Shown here one piece after another: positions 48,441-56,467 of a DNA stretch of 64,000 bases (position 1 is its first letter; each line of letters opens with the position of its first letter). The translations under genes were made by a program, and so were the position numbers. Below the pieces are notes generated by a model. The model was not told the origin of the DNA. It made no database searches and worked only from the letters and a program-made list of their open reading frames with translations. The DNA is from Ensifer sp. USDA 6670 (GTDB taxonomy: Bacteria; Pseudomonadota; Alphaproteobacteria; Rhizobiales; Rhizobiaceae), in contig ATWE01000016.1 in the NCBI GenBank assembly GCA_000421085.1, positions 1 to 64,000 of the forward strand, read 5' to 3'.

Positions 48441-49255
48441 GGGGATTCGCCGCCTGGAAGCTGGACTTGCTCGACCGCATGGCGGCAGATCGCCGCTTGT
48501 CGGCGACTGATTTCCGGGTGGCCTATCGCCTATTTTCATACATGGACTCGGGAACCGGCGATTGCTTTCCGAAGCAAGGAACCATCGCCGCCGATCTTGG
48601 TGTGACGGATCGCACGGTGCGGAATGCGCTTTGCAATCTCCGCGCTTGCGGCTGGCTTGAAATTGAAGAGCGACCGCTGGCAAAGGGCCGGGGCAAATCG
48701 AATTTGTATCGTTTTCAGGACGTGACCACCGGAAGCGCGGTTCCGGCAAACGAGACGAGCAGCGGAAACAGGCTTCCCGTAAACGATGCGACCACCGGAA
48801 ATTCTGAGCAGGACTTCCGGAAGAAAGTTTCCGGTGCCTCTAATAAGGAACTCGTTGAAAAAAACACGTTGAACCGAGAGAGCGCTCTGCGCGCTCACGC
48901 AATGGCCCTTCCCGACGATTTCTTACCGGATCTTGGGGTCGCCTTCACCGCTGGGCTTGATTTGGCCGAGGCCGAGCGGCAGGCCGCGATGTTCCTCGAC
49001 TATTACCGCGCCAAGGGAAAGACGATGCGAGACTGGAATGCCGCATGGCGCAACTGGATTCGCCGCGTGCCGGATTTCGCGCGCCGTAACGGAGACCACC
49101 GTCACCAGCAACAGCACAGAACCCACATTGCCGAACAAGCTCTAGAGGCCACTTTCGAGGCCCTCGGGAGCGAACAGTCAGGAGGATTGTTCAATGACAG
49201 CGGCGAATTTTCCGACGAAAGCACCGGATACCTCCCGCCTCGCTTCCGACACTGA
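48437..49255 (+). CDS. Phage replication-initiator-like winged-helix protein
   Basis: 272 residues. The N-terminus (residues about 10-90) is a helix-turn-helix domain: LSATDFRVAYRLFSYMDSGT, QGTIAADLGVTDRTVRNALC, LRACGWLEIEERPL, like phage replication protein O and HTH_36 families. A low-complexity Thr/Asn/Ser linker follows. The C-terminal part, with AMFLDYYRAKGKTMRDWNAA and WRNWIRR, resembles the end of DnaT-like primosome proteins. It probably starts or loads element replication. Overlaps its neighbours at both ends. Confidence 0.7.
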   Translation: MRGFAAWKLDLLDRMAADRRLSATDFRVAYRLFSYMDSGTGDCFPKQGTIAADLGVTDRTVRNALCNLRACGWLEIEERPLAKGRGKSNLYRFQDVTTGSAVPANETSSGNRLPVNDATTGNSEQDFRKKVSGASNKELVEKNTLNRESALRAHAMALPDDFLPDLGVAFTAGLDLAEAERQAAMFLDYYRAKGKTMRDWNAAWRNWIRRVPDFARRNGDHRHQQQHRTHIAEQALEATFEALGSEQSGGLFNDSGEFSDESTGYLPPRFRH

Positions 49256-49739
49256 CAAGCTTGGCGTGCTTACCCGCTTGTTGGCGGCTTACCCGTCCCG
49301 AACGCCGAAAGATTTTAGGCTGGTGAAGCCCGCCTACCTTCAGGCGCTTGAAGGGGTCAGCCAATGGGCGCTGTTCGAGGCTGAACGGCGGATCAACCAG
49401 AATGCCTTGGGCCACGGCTTCATGCCGTCGCCGTCCGAATTGCGTGGCGAGATCGACAGGGTGATGAAACCGGTTCTCGAACGACAGCGACGCGCTGCCG
49501 AAGAAGCGCGTCGCTACGAGTGGCCTGACGATGACGCGCCGCGGCCAGATGAGGCCGCGATGGCGCGTATGCGAGAACGCTATCGCCAACATTGCCGCTG
49601 GAGGGAGGCAAATATTCCCGAATCGCCAAAAGCGAATCCGCGGCCGCCGAGGCCCCCAAGGCAGATACCGGATTATTCGCGGGAGCGGATCGAAATCACG
49701 GACGCCCTGCGCCGAACACTGAAGGCAAAGCAACCGTGA
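49194..49739 (+). CDS. Small phage protein, possible replication partner
   Basis: 181 residues, starting inside the previous gene (62-base overlap in another frame). Helical and basic, with a Pro-rich stretch (ANPRPPRPPRQIPDYSR) near the end. Residues 25-90 (LTRLLAAYPSRTPKDFRLVK, ALFEAERRINQNALGHGFMP) recall phage proteins encoded next to replication initiators. Function not established. Confidence 0.65.
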   Translation: MTAANFPTKAPDTSRLASDTDKLGVLTRLLAAYPSRTPKDFRLVKPAYLQALEGVSQWALFEAERRINQNALGHGFMPSPSELRGEIDRVMKPVLERQRRAAEEARRYEWPDDDAPRPDEAAMARMRERYRQHCRWREANIPESPKANPRPPRPPRQIPDYSRERIEITDALRRTLKAKQP

Positions 49740-49781
49740 GCAATGAGCAATCCCTACTCAACCAAAATGAAGGAGGCCACT

Positions 49782-50036
49782 ATGGAACAGCCAAGAACCC
49801 CCGCTGAAGCGGTGCAGAGAGTACTGTGTGACCGGCTGATCGAATCTTGTGCCGTCACCATGTTCCAGAAACTGGACGCCCCCGTGGAGGTCATTATTGA
49901 CCGGTTGACGGCCTATACAATCGGGGCATTGACGCAGGTCGAGGGAAAGGACGGCGCGGCCCGTACGCTCCGGGATATTGCCCAGCAGATAGAGGACGGC
50001 ACGCTTAGCGCGTGCGAACGGGGTAAGGCAAATTGA
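49782..50036 (+). CDS. Small phage protein, unknown
   Basis: 84 residues from the ATG at 49782, which has an exact GGAGG at five bases; the frame also opens at 49743. Mostly helical (LDAPVEVIIDRLTAYTIGAL). No family recognised. Between the replication-type genes and the head protease. The 186 bases that follow hold only a TTG-start frame of doubtful value. Confidence 0.6.
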   Translation: MEQPRTPAEAVQRVLCDRLIESCAVTMFQKLDAPVEVIIDRLTAYTIGALTQVEGKDGAARTLRDIAQQIEDGTLSACERGKAN

Positions 50037-50222
50037 CCGCACAGGAAAATTTGCCTATCTTGGGTTTGGCTCGACTGTGTGAACTTCGCCAGCAGGGAAG
50101 GACGAACCACCGGCCACTCTTCAGGAAACGGCTGCCCCTTCGTGGCGAGCGTCCGAAGCGCGAAAAGAGAAATGGCTGTTGCGACCATCGCAACGGCGGC
50201 GCTTTGCGACTGGGTTGAGCCG

Positions 50223-50894
50223 ATGCTGAAATTTACCCCCGAAACAAGATTCGCTGCACCCATCGACCTCGAATTGAAGAGCGAGGCGAACGGCACTGTG
50301 CAAGGCTTTGCTGCTACCTTTGACGGCGAGCCGGATCGGCAAGGTGACATCATCCGCAAGGGCGCCTTCGCCAGAACGCTGAGGGAGATCGCGGCGGAAG
50401 GCGTCACTGTGCCAATGCTCTGGGCGCATCGCCAAGAGCAGCCGGTGGGGCGCTGGACCCGGCTTGTTGAAACCGAGAAGGGATTATGGGCCACTGGCCA
50501 TCTTTCTCTCCAAACCGACGCCGGGCAACAAGCGCGCGAACATCTCGTTGCCGGCGATATCGACGGTCTCTCGATTGGCTTCGTTTTGGCCGGTGACGGG
50601 CGCCGGTATCTCGGAAACGGGACCTTCGAAATCCGAGAGTTGGAGTTATGCGAGATATCTCTCGTTGCGGTGCCAGCGCAGCGGCGCGCGCGCATCTCAA
50701 ACGTCAAAAGCTTCGAAACGAAGGCCGATCTGGTCGATGCCCTGCACAAGGGCGAACCGCTGCCGCGCCGTCTTGCTGCCAAAGTAGCGGCGGGCGGTTG
50801 GAACGCCCTCACGGAAGCTAACCACGACAAAGCAAACGCGCTGATGGCCACTATCGACGCGGCTACGGCGCGCATCAGGAGTGAATTGCCATGA
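50223..50894 (+). CDS. HK97-family prohead protease
   Basis: 223 residues from the ATG at 50223; an ATG at 50172 is an alternative, and neither has a strong ribosome site. The fold is the herpes-protease-like one of phage HK97: GTVQGFAATFDGEPDRQGD, catalytic His in MLWAHRQEQPVGRW (about residue 69), catalytic Ser in GDIDGLSIGF (about 117) and LCEISLVAVPAQ. It matures capsids by cutting the scaffold part of the major capsid protein. Four-base overlap with the capsid gene. Confidence 0.92.
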   Translation: MLKFTPETRFAAPIDLELKSEANGTVQGFAATFDGEPDRQGDIIRKGAFARTLREIAAEGVTVPMLWAHRQEQPVGRWTRLVETEKGLWATGHLSLQTDAGQQAREHLVAGDIDGLSIGFVLAGDGRRYLGNGTFEIRELELCEISLVAVPAQRRARISNVKSFETKADLVDALHKGEPLPRRLAAKVAAGGWNALTEANHDKANALMATIDAATARIRSELP

Positions 50895-52081
50895 CTATTC
50901 ATAACATTCCGCTGACGCGCTCGGCCGCCGCCCAATTGACCGCCGGCGAACCTATCCACCGCAAGGACGCGGGCAGCGACCCCTTCGAGGTTCTCAGCGA
51001 AAAGTTTGGCGAGCATGCAGCTGAAGTGCTGCGGAAGCTTAGCGACGCCGATCAAAAGATGGCGGGGTTCGCTGCGCACCTAGCCGACCTTGAGCAGCGA
51101 GCGGCTCGTGCTGATTTCTACGGGGGCGGCAGCAGCGGCCATGTCGAGTCCTGGGGCAGGCAGGTTGCTGACGCGCCCGAAATCAAGGCGCTCGCCGATA
51201 TGGGTGAGCGTGCAAAGGCGCGAATTCTGGTCAAGGACTTGACCTCGGATGTGGCATCGGCTGGCGCGCTCGTCCCGCCGGACCGGCAAACCGATATCAC
51301 GCTCTTACCCAAGCGCCGCCTGACCATCCGCGATCTTCTCGGTAAAGGTCAGACAAGCTCGAACTCCGTTGAGTTCATGCGCCAAACCGGGTTCACGAAT
51401 TCTGCGGCACCTGTCGCTGAGGGAGCGCTCAAGCCAAAATCGGACATCACCTTCGAACTAGTGGACTCGAAGGTACGAACCGTCGCGCACTGGGTAAAGG
51501 CAAGTCGACAGATCCTTGCGGATGCGCCGCTGCTACGCTCAACTATCGACGGCGAGCTGGCATACGGACTGAGTTTCGTAGAAGAGGGTCAGTTGCTTCA
51601 TGGCGACGGCACCGGACAGAACCTTCACGGGATCATCCCGCAGGCAACCTCATATGAGGCCACTCGGAACCAGACGGGCGACACGCGCTTCGACGTGATT
51701 CTGCACGCTCTGGAGCAGGCCGAAATCGCCGATCTTCCTGCCTCTGGCATTATCCTTTCTACATCGGACTGGTATCCGATGGTCGGCACTAAAGGGGATG
51801 ACGGCCACTACTTGTCCGGCCTCGGGCCGCTCGCGAATGTCGCGCCTAGGCTCTGGCAATTGCCAGTTGTCTGGACCAACGCACTCGCCGCCGGGACGTT
51901 CGTCGTTGGTGCATTCCAGAGTGCCGTTACCTTGTTCGACCGACAGCAAACGACGATAGAAGTCGGACACGTTGACGACGATTTCATTCGCAACTTGGTC
52001 ACGATCTTGGCGGAAGAGCGCGTCGCGCTTGCGGTTCGTCGGCCGGAGGCGGTGATCACGGGATCGTTCCCATTGGCATGA
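50891..52081 (+). CDS. HK97-family major capsid protein
   Basis: 396 residues. N-terminal 100 residues are helical, the scaffolding delta domain (LRKLSDADQKMAGFAAHLAD); the HK97 fold follows with VEFMRQTGFTNSAAPVAEGA, KVRTVAHWVKASRQILADAP, LAYGLSFVEEGQLLHGDGTG and GTFVVGAFQSAVTLFDRQQT. It forms the icosahedral head. Intact by length. Coupled to the protease, but the usual portal and terminase genes are missing from the neighbourhood. Ends at a strong hairpin. Confidence 0.93.
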   Translation: MTIHNIPLTRSAAAQLTAGEPIHRKDAGSDPFEVLSEKFGEHAAEVLRKLSDADQKMAGFAAHLADLEQRAARADFYGGGSSGHVESWGRQVADAPEIKALADMGERAKARILVKDLTSDVASAGALVPPDRQTDITLLPKRRLTIRDLLGKGQTSSNSVEFMRQTGFTNSAAPVAEGALKPKSDITFELVDSKVRTVAHWVKASRQILADAPLLRSTIDGELAYGLSFVEEGQLLHGDGTGQNLHGIIPQATSYEATRNQTGDTRFDVILHALEQAEIADLPASGIILSTSDWYPMVGTKGDDGHYLSGLGPLANVAPRLWQLPVVWTNALAAGTFVVGAFQSAVTLFDRQQTTIEVGHVDDDFIRNLVTILAEERVALAVRRPEAVITGSFPLA

Positions 52082-52099
52082 CGGGTAACGCAACCATGA

Positions 52100-52130
52100 G
52101 CTTTCGTGCCGCCGCGAGCGGCACGAAAGC
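52100..52130. terminator. Perfect 12-bp hairpin between capsid and alkylsulfatase genes
   Basis: Arms gctttcgtgccg (52100-52111) and cggcacgaaagc (52119-52130) with a 7-base loop, placed between two convergent genes. A T-run is lacking, but the position and stem fit a bidirectional terminator. Confidence 0.6.
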
Positions 52131-52143
52131 CACATGGCCGCCT

Positions 52144-54126
52144 TTAGGGCGTTACTATGTTGAACCAGAACTCGAACTGGTCGAGCATGGATACAAGTTG
52201 CCCGAGCTTGGCGTTGTCCCCGGTCACCTTGACGCTGCCGTCAGCGATTGCCTTGTCTAGCGTCGTCTCGCCGAGAGCGATCCCGTTCAAGCTGTCGCGC
52301 GTGAGGGTAATCGTGGCGTCGGCATTGTCGGCCTGCTGGCCTGCCGTGTTGTTGAGCACCCCGTTCTCTAGCTGGAGCAGGTATTTTCCGTCCTTCTCGC
52401 CAAAATCGAAATTGAACGTCAGTTTGGTGTCGCCGGCTTTCTCGCTGTTGAGCCGCACGCCGAGGTAGTCGAAGAATAGATCGAGCGACATGGCACGAAC
52501 CGTATCTGGGCTCGCCGTGTTCGGTGTCGGTAGCTCGGTCACGCCTTCGCGCAGTTCCTTGGCGCCGGTGAGATAAAAGTTCCGCCAAGGCCCAGACTCA
52601 GCTTGGTAGCCCAGCTGTTCCAAGGCATCGGCCGTGAGGTTCTTGGCGTCCTGGTTATTCGGATCGGCGAACACAACATGGTTCACGACCTGTGCCACCC
52701 AGCGATAATCGCCTTGCTCGTAGGACTTTTTCGCCTTCTCCAGCACTGCTTCCGCGCCGCCCATGAACTCAACGTACTTCTTGCTGGCCTCCGCCGGCGG
52801 CAACTCGTGCAACGTCGACGGATTGCCGTCGAACCAGCCGAGATAGAGCACATAGGTCGCTGCCACGTCGTGATAGACCGAACCGTAATAACCGCGATTT
52901 GCCCAGAACTTGGCGAGGCTGTCGGGCAATTTGAACGCTTCGGCGATCTCCCGCATCGTCATGCCCTGATTCACCATGTGCAGGGTCTGGTCGTTGATGT
53001 AGCGGTAGAGGTCACGCTGTTTGGAGAGCAGTTCCTTGACGTTGCCGTTGCCCCATGTCGGCCAGTGGTGCTGCGCGAATATGATCTCAGCCTTGTCGCC
53101 CCACATCGTCAGCGCCTGGTTCAGGTACTTCGACCACGGCAACGGCTCGCGTATCTTCGCACCGCGAAGCGAATAGGTGTTGTGCAGCGTATGTGTTGCA
53201 TCTTCAGCGGTCTGGATGGCCTTCTTTTCCTCGATATACCAGAGCATCTCGGACGGAGCCTCTGAACCCGGCGCCATCAGGAATTCATAGGTCAGGCCGT
53301 CGATGGTCTCCTTCTGGCCGGTTTCGGTGATAATATTGGTCGGTGGAATCAGGGTCACCGTTCCGGCCGATGTGGTCGTGCCGAGACCGGCACCAACTTG
53401 GCCCTTCGGATCGGCCTTGAGGAGATTGCCATACATGTAGCTCGCGCGCCGGCTCATCGCCGTGCCCGCCATGACGTTTTCGGCGACCGCCGCCTCAAGG
53501 AAACCTTCGGGAGCGTAAATCTTGACGGCGCCTGAGGTGACATCGGCCTCGTCCACGATGCCACGAACGCCGCCGTAGTGATCGACGTGACTGTGCGTGT
53601 AGATCACCGCTTTCACGGGCTTGTCACCACGATGCTTGCGATACAAGTCAAGAGCGGCCTTGGCCGTCTCAGACGAGACCAACGGATCAACGATGGTGAT
53701 GCCCTCGGTGCCCTCGATGATGGTCATGTTCGAGAGATCGAAATTGCGAACCTGATAAAGCCCCTCCGTCACCTCAAACAGACCGCTGATATTAATGAGC
53801 TGCGATTGCCGCCAAAGGCTGGGATTTACGGTCGCGGGTGTTTCGGCACCCTCGGTTATGAAGCCGTACTGCTGCGGATTCCAGATAGCGTTGCCACCCT
53901 GACCTTGGATCATTTCGGTCGGTAGGGGAGCAACAAGGCCACGCTTTGCATCATCAAAGTCGGATGTGTCGTCAAACGGCAACTGGGAGCGCAAGGCGTC
54001 GTTTGCGGCGCGCGTTGCTTCCGTCGCGTCCTTTTGGGTCGCCGCGTCCTGCGCATAGGCGGGGATTGTCCCGGCGGCGACGATAGCGATGACCGACAGG
54101 CTGGATAAGTATCTTCCTATATGCAT
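52144..54126 (-). CDS. Exported alkylsulfatase of the SdsA/BDS1 metallo-beta-lactamase family
   Basis: 660 residues. Signal peptide MHIGRYLSSLSVIAIVAAGT, cut after AYAQ. The MBL domain has the dizinc motif THSHVDHYGG (about residues 177-186), further ligands in TAEDATHTLHN and the His of FAQHHWPTWGN; then the alkylsulfatase dimerisation domain (YVLYLGWFDGNPSTLHELPP) and a C-terminal SCP2-like domain. Such enzymes cut SDS and other primary alkyl sulfates to alcohol and sulfate in the periplasm. It runs against the phage genes and is likely cargo. Confidence 0.9.
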   Translation of the reverse strand: MHIGRYLSSLSVIAIVAAGTIPAYAQDAATQKDATEATRAANDALRSQLPFDDTSDFDDAKRGLVAPLPTEMIQGQGGNAIWNPQQYGFITEGAETPATVNPSLWRQSQLINISGLFEVTEGLYQVRNFDLSNMTIIEGTEGITIVDPLVSSETAKAALDLYRKHRGDKPVKAVIYTHSHVDHYGGVRGIVDEADVTSGAVKIYAPEGFLEAAVAENVMAGTAMSRRASYMYGNLLKADPKGQVGAGLGTTTSAGTVTLIPPTNIITETGQKETIDGLTYEFLMAPGSEAPSEMLWYIEEKKAIQTAEDATHTLHNTYSLRGAKIREPLPWSKYLNQALTMWGDKAEIIFAQHHWPTWGNGNVKELLSKQRDLYRYINDQTLHMVNQGMTMREIAEAFKLPDSLAKFWANRGYYGSVYHDVAATYVLYLGWFDGNPSTLHELPPAEASKKYVEFMGGAEAVLEKAKKSYEQGDYRWVAQVVNHVVFADPNNQDAKNLTADALEQLGYQAESGPWRNFYLTGAKELREGVTELPTPNTASPDTVRAMSLDLFFDYLGVRLNSEKAGDTKLTFNFDFGEKDGKYLLQLENGVLNNTAGQQADNADATITLTRDSLNGIALGETTLDKAIADGSVKVTGDNAKLGQLVSMLDQFEFWFNIVTP

Positions 54127-54414
54127 CTCAATACTCCCTGTGTGTGTTCAGGTGCCGCTGAGATTTCTTTGTTGGTAACTCCGCGTTGGGCACCTTCGGG
54201 GCTATAATCTAGGGAGCGGCGGTGCAGTGGGTATTGGACTTTGGGGCACCTTTTCGCCGAAGGCGTCTCGGGTAGAAGGGGGGGAGGGTGAAAACTTGCC
54301 GTGGCACACAGCTGCGGGCCGGCGCCCCCCGCACGGAGAAATTTTTTCTTCGGGGCGAAAAAACAAGCGCGGCGCCAAGCGTTCTCCCAAAAGAAGCATT
54401 ATTTTTCTACCGCT
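54127..54414. other. Gap with strand-biased, low-complexity DNA
   Basis: No convincing gene. It should hold the alkylsulfatase promoter (minus) and the leader of the HTH gene (plus). At 54270-54375 runs of G, C and A alternate (ggggggaggg, gccccccgc, attttttctt, gaaaaaac), unlike the coding DNA around. In phages a packaging site often lies just before the small terminase gene; this stretch could be such a relic. Confidence 0.35.
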
Positions 54415-54723
54415 ATGGAAAACGCGACACGATCAAAGGGACGGCCGGCGCATGAGCCGTCAGCTATGACGCGGCTCTTTGTGCAAGCGATGGCTGGCGC
54501 GGGCGTGCCGCAAAGCGAGATCGCCGCCGTGCTTTCTGTCACCGCGCCGACGGTGCGAAAGCACTACCATGATGAATTGCGGCGCGGCGCCGCTATACTC
54601 GAGGCGCGGCTCGTCAGTCAGTTGATGCGCATTGCCGGAGGCAAGGACGGCGCCGCATTGAAGGCGATCACATTCGCGTTGCAATGCCGGTTTGGTTGGT
54701 CGCGATATGCGCCGCCACCTTAG
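54415..54723 (+). CDS. HTH protein resembling a small terminase subunit
   Basis: 102 residues from the ATG at 54415; the frame upstream is open but low-complexity. Residues 18-60 form a helix-turn-helix (AMAGAGVPQSEIAAVLSVTA then PTVRKHYHDELRRG), followed by ALKAITFALQCRFGWSRY, a pattern I associate with small HTH proteins that precede large terminases in alphaproteobacterial prophages. No large terminase follows. It could recognise element DNA for packaging in a helper's system or be a relic. Confidence 0.6.
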   Translation: MENATRSKGRPAHEPSAMTRLFVQAMAGAGVPQSEIAAVLSVTAPTVRKHYHDELRRGAAILEARLVSQLMRIAGGKDGAALKAITFALQCRFGWSRYAPPP

Positions 54724-54968
54724 AAGACTTGTGCGACTTCGGCTGGCGGGAAGTTATCCCTGGGTTCCTGGGTATAACGGGTGCGCATGAGATTGTTGTT
54801 CGGTGAGTGTTGGTTTTCTCGAGCGATTGCCAGTATCTAGGAGGAGGCAGAGCGCGAATCAGCCGCCTCCACAGTTAGTTCAAATAATTGTGAAGTCGTC
54901 ACTTGCGCGGAAAGGTAGAAATGCCGAGATACTGCCAGATTTGACTGTCGCGTCAGATCGAAAGCAGC

Positions 54969-54999
54969 AGCCCGGCGGTGCGCCAACACCGGCCGGGCT
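54969..54999. repeat. Strong hairpin in the gap before the BstA-like gene
   Basis: agcccggcggtg (54969-54980), loop cgccaa, caccggccgggct (54987-54999), pairing 12 bases with one bulged G. The 393-base gap 54724-55116 otherwise shows no convincing gene. It may end transcription of the HTH gene or act as a DNA or RNA regulatory site for the next gene. Confidence 0.5.
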
Positions 55000-55116
55000 A
55001 AATATCCACCTTACGGCGGGCTTTTGTGATCACGAGGCTTAAATGGATTTCCAAGATTCCATTGTCAAGTGATTTCTTGAAGGCACGCCCGCGAAGAATT
55101 CAAGGAATTCACTAAA

Positions 55117-56070
55117 ATGAGCCTGAAAATCAATATATTAGCCCAGAGAAGTTCCTCAAAGGAAATCACCCCGTCTCAGGGCGCGCTGGCGATTGGAATC
55201 GAGCGTGACGCCGAAGTACAGGGCATCGGAATGGGGATCCTCTCAGACGGGACGCCTTATCTAAATCAACGCGGCTTGGCGGCACTTTGCGGCGTGCAGA
55301 ACGCCCACATCGGGACAATCAGTTCGCAATGGTTTGACGCCGAACAGAAGCCCAGAATCGCTGCTGTCAAATCCATCCTGTCTAAGTCGGGTGTTACCGT
55401 CGCTGCGCCTCATATTGAGGTCAGCCATAAAGGGGTTGTCCACTACTGCTACCCGGCTGACGTGTGTCTTGCCATACTAGAATATTATGCCTTCGACGCG
55501 GGAGCGAACGTATCTCCTTCAGCTAGAGATAATTTTCGCCGGCTGGCGGGATCGAAGCTCAGAGACCTAATCTATAGCCAGCTTGGTTACGACCCGAGTG
55601 GGAAGGCGGCCGACAGATTCAAAAAGTGGCATGAACGCCTTGCATTAAACTATCAATCCGCACCCAAAGGGTACTTCCATGTGTTCAATGAGGCGCACAC
55701 CATCTTTTATGAACTGATTGTTGCAGGCGCCAATATCGATGAGCGATTCGTCGTCGATATCTCAATTGGGCAGCACTGGTCACGGTTTTGGGATGAGAAT
55801 GGGCTGTCGGAAACATATGACGTCCGAAGGAAATATCCGCACCGCTACCCAGAGGATCATCCTCAAGCAAAGTCGAACCCGCAGGAGTCGTGGTGCTACC
55901 CGATTTCGGCACTCGGCGAGTTCCGTCGCTGGTTGCAGGAGGATTACTTAGAAGGGGGCAAATTTAAGAACTATCTCAACGGAAAAGTGAGTGCTGGGAC
56001 ACTTGCTCCTTCGTTTGCCGAACTTGCCATTGAGGCCCTTACTCCGAAGGGAATCGGCGGCCCCCTCTAA
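55117..56070 (+). CDS. KilA-N/antirepressor-like protein, possible BstA-type phage-defence protein
   Basis: 317 residues with an AAGGAA site 10 bases ahead. The N-terminal part (GIGMGILSDGTPYLNQRGLA, ALCGVQNAHIG) resembles KilA-N or antirepressor DNA-binding domains; then YPADVCLAILEYYAFDAGAN and a long C-terminal part with VDISIGQHWSRFWDENGL, YPHRYPEDHPQAKSNPQESW and SALGEFRRWLQEDYLEGGKF. This overall layout matches my memory of BstA, an abortive-infection protein carried by prophages, but I cannot confirm it; a phage antirepressor is the alternative. It is the last gene before the right att site, an isolated cargo position, in more AT-rich DNA. Confidence 0.5.
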   Translation: MSLKINILAQRSSSKEITPSQGALAIGIERDAEVQGIGMGILSDGTPYLNQRGLAALCGVQNAHIGTISSQWFDAEQKPRIAAVKSILSKSGVTVAAPHIEVSHKGVVHYCYPADVCLAILEYYAFDAGANVSPSARDNFRRLAGSKLRDLIYSQLGYDPSGKAADRFKKWHERLALNYQSAPKGYFHVFNEAHTIFYELIVAGANIDERFVVDISIGQHWSRFWDENGLSETYDVRRKYPHRYPEDHPQAKSNPQESWCYPISALGEFRRWLQEDYLEGGKFKNYLNGKVSAGTLAPSFAELAIEALTPKGIGGPL

Positions 56071-56194
56071 CATCGTTCGATTAGCATAAAAGCAGTGTCT
56101 GCCCGGCAGGCACTGCTTAGCAAAGGCCACTTGTGCGTTGCGGCTACGTCTCCGCGCGATCCCCGTTACGACCACGCACGCGGGAAATAGAACA

Positions 56195-56226
56195 TCCTAT
56201 GCGGACGTACTGGCGTCCGCATAGGA
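56195..56226. repeat. Perfect 13-bp inverted repeat near the right att site
   Basis: tcctatgcggacg (56195-56207) and cgtccgcatagga (56214-56226) around tactgg. It lies 125 bases after the BstA-like gene. No T-run follows. Possible terminator for that gene or a protein site in the attachment region. Confidence 0.6.
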
Positions 56227-56266
56227 CCGCCGACTGGCACCGCAACGCTTCCAGCGTTCGCCAAGA

Positions 56267-56298
56267 TACGCTGACATTTATTTGATGAATATTCGACG
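56267..56298 (+). repeat. Right arm-type repeat near the att site
   Basis: Partner of the copy at 46003-46034, 27 of 32 positions identical in the same orientation. It ends 36 bases before the tRNA-Glu(CTC) 3' end. Confidence 0.45.
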
Positions 56299-56334
56299 CT
56301 TTAGCCGCCGATGAATGTAAGCGATTGATTTTAT

Positions 56335-56409
56335 TGGTACGCCCAACGGGACTCGAACCCGTGTTACCGCCGTGAGAGGGCGGCGTCCTGACCGCTAGAC
56401 GATGGGCGC
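56335..56409 (-). tRNA. tRNA-Glu (anticodon CTC), rebuilt at the right att site
   Basis: 75 bases with encoded CCA, anticodon CTC at 56374-56376. Its 3' 47 bases (56335-56381) are the right copy of the att repeat, so this part was supplied by the element. The T-loop reads ttcgagt, against ttcgatt in the displaced original and in the TTC genes. No separate CTTG promoter is seen just upstream; it probably depends on the tRNA-Glu gene 58 bases ahead. Confidence 0.95.
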
Positions 56410-56467
56410 CTGCTGGTGACGATCAGCACCATACTATGAAAAACATGAAATGGAAAAGAGGGGTAAG

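Larger units (their letters stand above)
45874..56381. mobile_element. Integrated 10.5-kb phage-related element at tRNA-Glu(CTC)
   Basis: Bounded by the 47-bp tRNA-derived repeat. Content from left to right: tyrosine integrase, unknown gene, excisionase-like HTH, winged-helix replication-type protein, two small genes, HK97 prohead protease, major capsid protein, then on the other strand an alkylsulfatase, then an HTH small-terminase-like protein and a KilA-N/BstA-like protein. No large terminase, portal, connector or tail genes are seen. This fits a capsid-encoding phage satellite or a shortened prophage. Codon use and AT-content near 54.1-56.3 kb look different from the chromosome. Confidence 0.85.

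Noticed and set aside
50033..50218. 61-codon frame between the small phage gene and the protease
   Set aside because: TTG start inside the previous stop, very basic C-terminal half, no family. Kept out as unsupported.
54202..54399. Frames on both strands in the gap before the terminase-like gene
   Set aside because: Their products are low-complexity because of the base runs, and there are no credible ribosome sites.
54803..55042. 79-codon frame before the BstA-like gene
   Set aside because: Composition is not protein-like and the frame spans the hairpin at 54969-54999. The start lacks a ribosome site.
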